Positions 7,815-13,325 of a stretch of 13,325 nucleotides of DNA are shown here, one piece after another. Under the pieces are notes generated by a model. That model did no database searches. It was not told the DNA's origin and saw nothing but the letters and a program-made list of their open reading frames with translations. Origin of the DNA: Verrucomicrobiota bacterium. GTDB taxonomy: Bacteria; Verrucomicrobiota; Verrucomicrobiia; Opitutales; Opitutaceae. Numbering within the stretch: the stretch's first letter is position 1; the number at the start of each line of letters is the position of its first letter. The stretch spans positions 1 through 13,325 of the forward strand of contig JAEWIY010000054.1 of the NCBI GenBank assembly GCA_023386835.1, given 5' to 3'. Made by a program: the position numbers and the translations under genes.

Positions 7815-8258
7815 TCAGGCCAGGAGCCTTGGTGGCGGCAGTGGCGGGGCCGCCCGCCCCTTGCCCACCGGCCACAGGTCGATCGAGGCAAACACGAGCG
7901 GCGCGAGCGCTGGCACGTGCATTGGCTCGGACACGGGGAGCGGACCAAAGACCGGCAGCTTGACGAAGCTCTTGTTCTCCGGCGCCGGCGCGTTTTCGCG
8001 CTCCTGGTCCTGTTTCCCCTTCTGAACAACTTCACAGAGGCCGCACATCTCGCCGATGAAGGTCTTTTCGACCGCCGCGCGGATCGACATGGCCGGCACG
8101 TAACCCGTGAACATGCGCCCCCACGCGACGACTTGCGTCACGTCCCACAGCCCGCCCGTGGCGATGAACCACGCGAACAGGATGAAGGAAACTCGAAACC
8201 GAAAGCGCACGCACGCACTCAGCCAGCCACCCCGCCGGTCCGCAACGGCGAATCCCAT
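7815..8258 (-). CDS. Small membrane-anchored CxxC protein, first gene of the TonB-receptor operon (DUF2946-like)
   Basis: From ATG 8258 the product is 147 residues, but the real start is probably further in. A 22-bp palindrome ends only one base before this ATG and leaves no room for a ribosome-binding site. GTG 8210 (residue 17) would give a protein opening MRFRFRVSFILFAWFI. One hydrophobic helix (about residues 22-42) acts as an uncleaved or cleaved export signal. A soluble part follows with EMCGLCEVVQKGK (CxxC near residues 72-75) and a Pro-rich tail. Small proteins with one helix and a CxxC often stand upstream of metal-related TonB receptors (DUF2946-type); family membership here is a tentative judgement from layout and motif. 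The receptor gene follows after 153 bp in the same direction. It is probably a periplasmic metal-binding or sensing accessory protein. Confidence 0.6.
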   Translation of the reverse strand: MGFAVADRRGGWLSACVRFRFRVSFILFAWFIATGGLWDVTQVVAWGRMFTGYVPAMSIRAAVEKTFIGEMCGLCEVVQKGKQDQERENAPAPENKSFVKLPVFGPLPVSEPMHVPALAPLVFASIDLWPVGKGRAAPPLPPPRLLA

Positions 8259-8259
8259 C

Positions 8260-8281
8260 AGGCTTGATCCGGATCAAGCCT
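8260..8281 (-). promoter_or_regulatory. Perfect 22-bp palindrome holding a consensus FNR/CRP-family box
   Basis: The half-site AGGCTTGATCC (8260-8270) is followed exactly by its reverse complement (8271-8281). The core TTGATCCGGATCAA at 8264-8277 matches the established FNR/ANR consensus TTGAT-N4-ATCAA with no mismatch. It stands at the 5' end of the minus-strand CxxC-protein/TonB-receptor/Asp-box unit. If it acts as an activator site centred at -41.5, transcription would begin near 8229. No good -10 element is visible at the matching place, so repression or another Crp-Fnr paralogue is also possible. Confidence 0.6.
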
Positions 8282-8619
8282 CAGGCCAACCCGCGGGCGG
8301 GGATCGCCGCGCCGCGCCCGTTGTAGGATGGGCCGCTGTGCACGGGGCACCGAGACCGATGAAAAGAAGGCGTAAAGACATTGCCCGGTTTGCGACCACC
8401 ACAACGTCAAGGAGGCCGTCGTTATTGTTGAGCGACGATCATAGGAAACTGAATACAACGCCACTGAAACACGGACGGTGCTCTCCTCTACGGGAGACTC
8501 GGCAGTCTTTAGATAACGAAAAGGCAGATTCGGGATTGCTAAAGCAAAACAGCTGCCTTTGAACAGCGTCGCTTCAGCGGCAGGCGCAACCGCGTGGAGT
8601 CGTCCCCCAGCTTCACTTC
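8282..8619. other. Intergenic stretch, AT-richer than its surroundings, no gene seen
   Basis: No convincing gene is visible in these 338 bp between the divergent CxxC-protein and WYL-regulator genes; reading frames that cross it lack domains or start sites. By hand count 8401-8560 holds 78 G or C of 160, clearly lower than the surrounding genes. It contains a short stem (TCTCC and GGAGA near 8482-8497) and a nested inverted repeat at 8520-8560, given separately. It presumably carries the promoter of the WYL regulator, but I could not place one with confidence. Confidence 0.5.
8520..8560. repeat. Nested inverted repeat (possible terminator or small-RNA hairpin)
   Basis: AAAGGCAG at 8520-8527 is the exact reverse complement of CTGCCTTT at 8553-8560, enclosing 25 bp that include a second small palindrome, TTGCTAAAGCAA (8537-8548 region). 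In the minus direction the outer stem ends in TTTT, which resembles an intrinsic terminator with an unusually long loop. It lies about 60 bp before the WYL regulator start. Confidence 0.45.
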
Positions 8620-9687
8620 ATGGCTTCTCCGACCGCCTCCCGCGGCCGCAGGCAGGCGCAGCGTTCCCCGGCCGGTCCGGCGGCGCTCGCGCGTGTGCTT
8701 CGGCTCCACGCCTGTCTTGTCGAGCAACGCCCCTGCAGCTCGCGACGCCTGGCGAGCGAACTCGGCGTCACCGAGCGGACGATCAAGCGCGATATTGCCT
8801 ACATGCGCGATCAGCTGGGCTGTCCGATCCAGTGGGACCACTCGGCGCAAACGTATCGCTATACACACGCCTGTGATCTCCTCCCGCTGCTCCGGCTGAC
8901 GGCGGATGAAGCCTTGTCGTTGACTCTCGCTGGTCAGACGTTCGCCGCCTGGGCCGGGTCGCCGCTGGGGCAGGCACTGACGGTGGCGCTCGCCAAGATC
9001 GCCGGCGTGGTCGGCGGGACGGTGTCCCTCCCGGCCAGCGCAGTCAGCGGGCTGGTTCAGTCGGGAGTTGGTACGGCCACTGACGACGCGGAACGCAAGC
9101 ATCTCGCCTTGCTGCTTGAGAGCATTCACCGGCGTCGCGTACTGCGCATCCTTTATCAAAAACCGACCTCTCTTCGGGCGGAGAGCCGCCGGCTCCATCC
9201 GCTCCACCTGGCGCTCCTGGATCACGAATGGGTCCTGATTGCGCATGATGTGGGTCGGCGCGGTCTTCGGAACTTCCGGCTCTCCCGCATCCGCTCGTTG
9301 CAGCACACTGGAGAGCGGTTCGATCCGCCGGCGGGCTTTGATGCCGCGCGCTACCTGCGCGGCAGCGTGGGCCGCTTCACGGGCGAAGAGGATTGGAGAG
9401 TCCACCTCGAATTCGACGCCGTTGCGGCTCCCTACGTGCGCGAGCGCCCCTGGCACCCGTCGCAACAAGTCGAGGAGCAGCCCGAAGGCCGTATCCACGT
9501 CAGCCTGACATTGAACAACCTGATCGATGTGCAACGCCGCGTCCTCGCCTGCGGCCGCCACGTGCGCGTCCTGGCGCCGCGGGAGCTGCGCAAATCAGTC
9601 GCCGCCGAGGTCGCCGCTCTCACCGATATCTACCTCCTGGAGTTAGCGGCAGCAGAACCGGCCACACCCGAAGAAAAATTCCCGTGA
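8620..9687 (+). CDS. HTH plus WYL-domain transcriptional regulator
   Basis: The 355-residue DNA-binding protein has the common HTH-WYL layout. The N-terminal helix-turn-helix is CSSRRLASELGVTERTIKRD (about residues 39-58), followed by IAYMRDQLGCPIQWD and the YRYT wing. A middle helical region (about 95-150) comes next. The WYL domain runs about 165-235, with its signature as EWVLIAHD (Trp204, Val205, Leu206 in place of W-Y-L) and FRLSRIRSLQ closing the Sm-like fold. A C-terminal WCX-type segment (about 255-345) contains VHLEFDAVAAPYVRERPWHP and VQRRVLACGRHVRVLAP. Such proteins sense a ligand, often a nucleic acid or nucleotide, through the WYL domain and control promoters; several regulate CRISPR-Cas or phage-defence genes. 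The start ATG 8620 lacks a clear Shine-Dalgarno. The next gene, 51 bp downstream, also carries a WYL-like domain, and a CRISPR-like array follows. Target genes are unknown. Confidence 0.9.
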   Translation: MASPTASRGRRQAQRSPAGPAALARVLRLHACLVEQRPCSSRRLASELGVTERTIKRDIAYMRDQLGCPIQWDHSAQTYRYTHACDLLPLLRLTADEALSLTLAGQTFAAWAGSPLGQALTVALAKIAGVVGGTVSLPASAVSGLVQSGVGTATDDAERKHLALLLESIHRRRVLRILYQKPTSLRAESRRLHPLHLALLDHEWVLIAHDVGRRGLRNFRLSRIRSLQHTGERFDPPAGFDAARYLRGSVGRFTGEEDWRVHLEFDAVAAPYVRERPWHPSQQVEEQPEGRIHVSLTLNNLIDVQRRVLACGRHVRVLAPRELRKSVAAEVAALTDIYLLELAAAEPATPEEKFP

Positions 9688-9738
9688 TGACACTCCTTGT
9701 CCCTCTCCTCCCGCTAAACTGAGCGGCGTCTCACGTTC

Positions 9739-10218
9739 ATGCCCTCGCGCCGTTCCTTCCTCTCCTTGCTCACCGTATCGCCGCTCGCGTTACTCGTTCG
9801 GGCGCGAGCGAATCCCGAACGTATGGCGGCGGGTATCACGCTCGTTCCCATTCCTCGTCGCGAACCCGGAAGGATCGCACCATGGGCCGGCGATCCTGAG
9901 ACGCTTGGCCGCTGGCGTCGCGCCCCGCGCCGCCTGGTTTTGGAGAGCTTCGATGAGACCAGCAGTCAGCTGCTGCACGCCATCCGGATCGGATCCTCGG
10001 TGGATATCCTCTACGACGGCGGTAGCCTCCAATGCGGGCGCCGCACGATCACCCCCGGCGCGCTTTTCGAAGTCGAAGGGTTCTCCGTCAACGCCGCCCG
10101 CAACCGCTCGATCTCTCCGCGCTCTCACGAGCGCGGCTCCGTTGAAGCAAGGGTTTCCCGTCTTTCTCGCCGCCAACAAGGAGAGCTCTCCGCGCTCTCA
10201 CGAGCGCGGCTCCGTTGA
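9739..10218 (+). CDS. Tat-signal protein with a truncated WYL-like domain, 3' end formed by CRISPR-like repeats
   Basis: The 159-residue frame opens with a twin-arginine export signal, MPSRRSFLSLL followed by a hydrophobic run to about residue 25. Residues 73-116 (QLLHAIRIGSSVDILYDGG, then RRTITPGALFEVEGF) look like the first half of a WYL-like Sm fold: a helix, a strand with YxGGS, and an IxPxxLFxxxG strand. The expected closing part, ending in an FRLDRI-like strand, is missing. From about residue 125 the frame runs through the first 36-bp repeat, the first spacer and part of the second repeat, where it stops; the last 34 or so residues are therefore not a natural protein tail. I infer a gene cut at its 3' end by, or naturally abutting, the array. 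It is possibly non-functional. It lies 51 bp after the WYL regulator and may have been co-transcribed with it. An exported WYL-like protein is odd in itself. Confidence 0.6.
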   Translation: MPSRRSFLSLLTVSPLALLVRARANPERMAAGITLVPIPRREPGRIAPWAGDPETLGRWRRAPRRLVLESFDETSSQLLHAIRIGSSVDILYDGGSLQCGRRTITPGALFEVEGFSVNAARNRSISPRSHERGSVEARVSRLSRRQQGELSALSRARLR

Positions 10219-10296
10219 AGCTCGTGGATCACCCGGAAATAGCGCTCCGCGGTCCAGGTTCTCTCCGCGCTCTCACGAGCGCGGCTTCGTTGAAGC
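10113..10296 (+). CRISPR. CRISPR-like mini-array: three 36-bp repeats, two spacers, no cas genes in view
   Basis: Three 36-bp copies lie at 10113-10148, 10186-10221 and 10261-10296, separated by unrelated sequences of 37 bp (10149-10185) and 39 bp (10222-10260). Copies 1 and 2 are identical; copy 3 differs by one base (T at 10287). Each begins CTCTCCG and contains a perfect hairpin, CCGCGCTCTCACGAGCGCGG (8-bp stem, TCAC loop). Each ends CTCCGTTGAAGC (TTC in copy 3), similar to the TTGAAGC/ATTGAAAC ends of many CRISPR repeats. The variant copy on the right would be the trailer end, suggesting plus-strand orientation with the leader at the left. That side is coding sequence of the WYL-like gene and has no AT-rich leader. 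No cas gene is in the window, so this is an orphan or detached array, or else a REP-like hairpin repeat cluster. Regular spacing, repeat length and the dissimilar spacers favour CRISPR. Confidence 0.65.
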
Positions 10297-10369
10297 TCGC
10301 TGTTGATCCTTTGCCACCCCTCGATGGCCCGATGCCCGGTCACTCCCCGTAGCGCCGGCGCAGCCCGCT

Positions 10370-10385
10370 GAGCCGGTTCCGGCTC
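10370..10385 (-). terminator. GAGCCGG/CCGGCTC palindrome downstream of tRNA-Leu
   Basis: GAGCCGG 10370-10376 and CCGGCTC 10379-10385 form a 7-bp inverted repeat with a 2-nt centre, 10 bp past the CCA end of the minus-strand tRNA. The preceding TTTT is on the wrong side for an intrinsic terminator. It may instead help 3'-end processing or stability. Confidence 0.3.
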
Positions 10386-10394
10386 CTCCGAAAA

Positions 10395-10479
10395 TGGTGC
10401 CCAAGGGGGGACTCGAACCCCCACGCGGTTAAGCACAGGCTTCTGAGACCTGCGTGTCTACCAATTCCACCACCTGGGC
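10395..10479 (-). tRNA. tRNA-Leu, anticodon CAG, CCA encoded
   Basis: Read on the minus strand the gene starts GCCCAGG at 10479 and this pairs with CTTGGGC in the 7-bp acceptor stem, with one G-T pair. The D arm has the leucine-type GGTGGAATTGGTAGAC. The anticodon stem CAGGT/GCCTG encloses the loop CTCAGAA, giving anticodon CAG for the CUG codon. A long variable arm (class II, as expected for Leu) includes TGCTTAACCGCG. The T arm has GGTTCGAGTCC. The discriminator base is A (10398) and the 3' CCA is genomically encoded (10395-10397). Length is 85 nt with CCA. No neighbouring tRNA is seen. Such genes are frequent integration sites, but no duplicated 3' end is visible within the window. Confidence 0.97.
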
Positions 10480-10484
10480 AAAAG

Positions 10485-10540
10485 GGAGGTGAGAAAACAG
10501 GGCCCGCCGCGCAGGTTGGCAAGCCCCGATTTTCACCTCC
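10485..10540. repeat. Inverted repeat bracketing the tRNA-Leu promoter
   Basis: GGAGGTGA at 10485-10492 is the exact reverse complement of TCACCTCC at 10533-10540, and the arms extend through GAAAA and ATTT with one bulge. The arms lie on both sides of the candidate -35 and -10 elements. The arm sequence also equals the Shine-Dalgarno consensus, but no start codon follows at a useful distance on either strand. Confidence 0.45.
10494..10522 (-). promoter_or_regulatory. Candidate sigma-70 promoter of tRNA-Leu
   Basis: On the minus strand TTGCCA (10517-10522) is separated by exactly 17 bp from TGTTTT (10494-10499). Transcription would begin near 10487, leaving a leader of about 8 nt before the tRNA. 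The -35 is close to consensus; the -10 is poor (3 of 6), so confidence is moderate. Confidence 0.4.
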
Positions 10541-10960
10541 GCGTAGAACGGCGAAACCGCCTCAGGTGACGTCGGGCTGCTCCCGCGCCAACGCCTGGCG
10601 GGTGTGGCCATAGATCCGCTCCGCCAGCCGGTCGGGAGTGGTCGTGTGCTTCGGCAAACCTCAACGGTTCCGGCTTTTACCGCCTGGGCACCTTCTGTCC
10701 GGGACGACGAACGGTCATCGTCGGCCGCCAACCTACCTGCCGGCGCCGGCGGCCGTCTTCGTCCGCAGAGCCAGTCGCCGTTTCATGCGCTCACCTGCCC
10801 CTGCGCAGAACGGATACACGGGCGAACGCGTGGCCGCAAAGAACCACAGCCGCGAACTGCGCCGCGGGCCGGGGGTCCGTTCGGCGACCCTCTCGTGCCG
10901 TCGGCCGGTGCGCTGCGTCGCACCTCGCCGCCCCACCCGACCTGCCCGACCTGCCGCCCA
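10541..10960. other. Intergenic region between tRNA-Leu and the alpha-glucosidase, no secure gene
   Basis: No reading frame here shows a recognisable domain. The longer open frames on both strands are Arg/Pro/Ala-rich and look like chance frames in GC-rich DNA. A short minus-strand frame from TTG 10657 to TGA 10562 reads TPDRLAERIYGHTRQALARE in its middle and is more protein-like than its surroundings. It could be the remnant of a lost gene. The promoter of the glucosidase must lie in this region or upstream, but none is clear. Confidence 0.4.
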
Positions 10961-13325
10961 ATGCATTTCCGCAAGTATCCGTACCACCCCAACTTTGAGT
11001 TCGTCGGTCGGGTTCGGAAAACCGGGGCGTTCCGCACCGCCCGCGGTCCCGGATCGTTCCTCTTGGGCAGCGACGGCGCAGGTGTGCACCACGTGCGGGT
11101 GCAGGCGGCGGGCTGGGAACAGAACGATTCCGACGCCGGCCTGCCGGAGCTGCCTCGCGTCAAATCACGTAACCGCACCGGCCTGCAGTTGACGGCCGAC
11201 GGCACGCTGGAGTGGCGCAGCGCCGACGGGGAACGGCTGCTGTCCAGTCCACGCGGACGATTCTTTGGCCAGTGCGGTCCGGCGTCGTGCTTTGAATTCA
11301 TCCGGGAGCCTGACGACCTGTTCTACGGCCTCGGCGAAAAGTGGACCGGGCTCGAGCACTCCGGGCGGCGGACCAAGTTCTGGAACACGGACGTCTGGGC
11401 CGACTACCACCCGCAGGCGTACCTGGATGGCAAACCGCCGCCGGATCCGGCGTATTTGTCGATCCCTTACCTGATCGTGCGACGGCGGGGACGATACGTT
11501 GGCCTGCTGCTGGACAACCCGCACGCCACGTTCGTGTCGACCGCCGCGCAGATTGTGATCGGCAACCAGATGGAGCTGCGCGACGAGCGCCGCGACTGCT
11601 TTCACCTCGGCGCCGAGCAGGGCCAGCCGAACCTGTACCTGATCGAGGGCCCGACCCTGCCGGAGCTGACGCGCCGCTTGCAACGACTCGTCGGCACCAC
11701 CCCACGGCCGCCGTTGTGGGCGCTCGGGGCGCACCAGTGCCGCTGGGGTTACCGCTCAGCCAAGGACCTCCTGCGGCTCGATCGTGAATATCGCCGCCAC
11801 CGTTTCCCCGTCGATGGCCTGTGGCTGGACATCGACTACATGGACAACTTCAAGGTATTCACGTGGGCACGACAGCATTTCGATGACCCCTCGCGGGTGT
11901 TCGCGAAGCTGGAAGCCGACGGTCGTCACGTGGTGCCGGTGATCGATCCCGGGGTGAAGCGGGAGCCCGGATACCGGGTCTACGAGGAAGGACGCGCCGC
12001 CCGCGCCTTCTGCCTCAATCCGCAGGGACAGGAGTTTGTTGGCCTGGTCTGGCCGGGCGATTCTGTCTTCCCGGATTTTTCGCGCGAGGATGCGCGGGCG
12101 TGGTGGGCGGCCGAGGTCGCGGCCTTCGCCCGCCTGGGCATCAAGGGCGTCTGGATCGACATGAACGATCCGTCGACCGGTCCGGTGGAGAACAACGAGA
12201 TGCTCTTCGACCACGGCCGGCGCAGCCACAGCTCTTACCACAACCAATACGCGCTCGGCATGTCGGCCGCGACCCACGCAGGCCTGCGCCAGGCGCACCC
12301 CGACGAGCGCCCCTTTGTGTTGAGCCGCTCCGGCTTCATCGGTTCGCAGCGTTACGCCGCGATCTGGACCGGCGACAATGCCAGCAACTATCACCACCTG
12401 AAGGCGTGCATCAGCACGACCCTCAACCTGGCGTTGTCCGGCATTCCCTTCAACGCGCCGGACGTCGGCGGGTTTGGCGGCGATACGAACGCGCAGCTGC
12501 TCCAGGACTGGTACAAGGCCTGTTTCCTCTTCCCGTTTTTCCGCAACCACTCCTGCGCCGGCACGCGCGACCAGGAGCCGTGGGCTTTTGATGGTGAGAC
12601 GTTGTCGGTGACCCGGCACTACGTGCGGCTTCGCTACAAGCTCCTGCCCTACCTGTATCACCTTTTTGCGGACCACGAGGCGCGTGGCGAAGCGATCCTC
12701 CGGCCGCTCTTTTATGACTTTGCGGATACCCGAAAGCAGGAACTCGGACTGGTGGACGACGCGTTTTTGGTCGGACCGGCGATCCTGCAGGCGCCGATCG
12801 TCACCGAAAAGCAGCGTCGGCGTGACGTCATCCTACCCGCCGGCCCCGCGTGGTGGGACGCGACCAAAGGGCGATGGCATGAAGGCGGCGCCACCCGCCG
12901 GGCGTCCGGTGCCGGGACGTTTACCCCGCTCTACATTCGCGAAGGCAGCCTGGTGCCGATGCAGGTCGGCGGACGCGAAACGCAGCACAACAATTTCCGC
13001 GACCTTGAGCTGCACTGCTGGCTGCGCAACCGACCCGGAGCCCGCGGCATCGGCGCCGTAACGGCCGACGACGGGCGCAGCTTCCGTTACCAACAAGGCG
13101 AACAGACCCGCCTGCGGTTTGAGGCCGCCGCCCGGCGCGGAGCCTTGCACGTCCACGTGATCCCGGAGGCGACGGGCTTCGGCCCGATCCGACTTCGCCT
13201 CATCGCCTACGAACGTTTCGAGGAGGTCGTGCTGCACTCCACCCACGGCAGCACCGTGCTGCCATTGACGCCCCACGCCTGGATCTTCACCGGCTCCCGC
13301 CTCCGCGCGTGGGGGACACCTGCGG
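10961..13325 (+). CDS. Glycoside hydrolase family 31 alpha-glucosidase (3' end outside window)
   Basis: The frame is open from ATG 10961 to the right edge, giving at least 788 residues. No signal peptide is visible, so it acts in the cytoplasm, probably releasing glucose from the non-reducing end of imported alpha-gluco-oligosaccharides. Residues 1-240 are the beta-sandwich N-domain (FYGLGEKWTGLEHSGRRTKF near the end). The TIM barrel begins at PPLWALGAHQCRWGY (250-264) and includes GLWLDIDYMD (287-295). The nucleophile is Asp400 in GVWIDMNDPS, where most relatives have WxDMNEP; Asp403 replaces the usual Glu. The acid/base is Asp472 in WTGDN. FFRNHS (Arg528, His530) completes the active site. 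A C-terminal beta region follows. The ATG at 10961 is preferred because MHFRKYPYHPNFEF fits the family start. GTG 10895 is in frame, but the extension is Pro/Arg-rich and unlike protein. No Shine-Dalgarno is seen. The exact substrate (maltose, isomaltose or another) is not decided by sequence. Confidence 0.92.
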   Translation, partial: MHFRKYPYHPNFEFVGRVRKTGAFRTARGPGSFLLGSDGAGVHHVRVQAAGWEQNDSDAGLPELPRVKSRNRTGLQLTADGTLEWRSADGERLLSSPRGRFFGQCGPASCFEFIREPDDLFYGLGEKWTGLEHSGRRTKFWNTDVWADYHPQAYLDGKPPPDPAYLSIPYLIVRRRGRYVGLLLDNPHATFVSTAAQIVIGNQMELRDERRDCFHLGAEQGQPNLYLIEGPTLPELTRRLQRLVGTTPRPPLWALGAHQCRWGYRSAKDLLRLDREYRRHRFPVDGLWLDIDYMDNFKVFTWARQHFDDPSRVFAKLEADGRHVVPVIDPGVKREPGYRVYEEGRAARAFCLNPQGQEFVGLVWPGDSVFPDFSREDARAWWAAEVAAFARLGIKGVWIDMNDPSTGPVENNEMLFDHGRRSHSSYHNQYALGMSAATHAGLRQAHPDERPFVLSRSGFIGSQRYAAIWTGDNASNYHHLKACISTTLNLALSGIPFNAPDVGGFGGDTNAQLLQDWYKACFLFPFFRNHSCAGTRDQEPWAFDGETLSVTRHYVRLRYKLLPYLYHLFADHEARGEAILRPLFYDFADTRKQELGLVDDAFLVGPAILQAPIVTEKQRRRDVILPAGPAWWDATKGRWHEGGATRRASGAGTFTPLYIREGSLVPMQVGGRETQHNNFRDLELHCWLRNRPGARGIGAVTADDGRSFRYQQGEQTRLRFEAAARRGALHVHVIPEATGFGPIRLRLIAYERFEEVVLHSTHGSTVLPLTPHAWIFTGSRLRAWGTPA

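Noticed and set aside
8539..9561. 340-residue minus-strand frame opposite the WYL regulator
   Set aside because: The plus strand encodes clear HTH and WYL domains; the antisense frame shows none.
10335..10370. Possible fourth, decayed copy of the 36-bp repeat
   Set aside because: Only CTCCCCG resembles the repeat start and it is about 8 bp off the expected spacing; no hairpin or TTGAAGC end is present.
10638..11192. 184-residue plus-strand frame ahead of the alpha-glucosidase
   Set aside because: It overlaps the GH31 N-terminus in another frame and has a low-complexity Arg/Pro composition.
11756..12676. 306-residue minus-strand frame opposite the alpha-glucosidase
   Set aside because: It is antisense to the catalytic barrel with intact GH31 motifs.

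Overview
The window looks like a chromosomal segment of a high-GC Gram-negative bacterium. A TonB-dependent outer-membrane receptor, Sec and Tat export signals, a twin set of WYL proteins and a cytoplasmic family 31 glycosidase, together with weak or absent Shine-Dalgarno sequences, recall Verrucomicrobiota (Opitutaceae-like). This placement is an inference from style and gene content; no marker gene in the window fixes the taxonomy.

Layout, left to right. (1) Positions 2-3759, plus strand: the end of a surface-glycan cluster. It holds the C-terminus of a protein with a beta-rich tail domain, a large GT-C-like membrane protein carrying a related tail, and a GT4 glycosyltransferase, closely spaced as one operon. 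(2) Positions 3898-4176: a LysR-type protein reduced to its DNA-binding domain, convergent with the next block. (3) Positions 8258-4326, minus strand: a three-gene unit of a small membrane-anchored CxxC protein, a TonB-dependent receptor and an exported Asp-box (sialidase-fold) protein with a Cys-Cys-Glu-Cys-Cys motif. The set suggests metal or metal-chelate acquisition. A perfect 22-bp palindrome containing a consensus FNR-type box lies at its 5' end. (4) Positions 8282-8619: a relatively AT-rich intergenic stretch with a nested inverted repeat. (5) Positions 8620-10218, plus strand: a WYL-domain transcription regulator, then a Tat-signal protein whose WYL-like domain is cut short where a CRISPR-like mini-array begins. 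(6) Positions 10113-10296: three 36-bp hairpin repeats separated by 37 and 39 bp of unrelated sequence, with no cas genes in view. (7) Positions 10395-10479, minus strand: tRNA-Leu(CAG) with encoded CCA, its own promoter and a flanking inverted repeat. (8) Positions 10961 to the right edge, plus strand: a family 31 alpha-glucosidase with no stop inside the window.

The most noteworthy items are the CRISPR-like mini-array fused to the truncated exported WYL-like gene next to a WYL regulator, and the candidate FNR-controlled metal-uptake operon with its unusual tetra-cysteine Asp-box protein.
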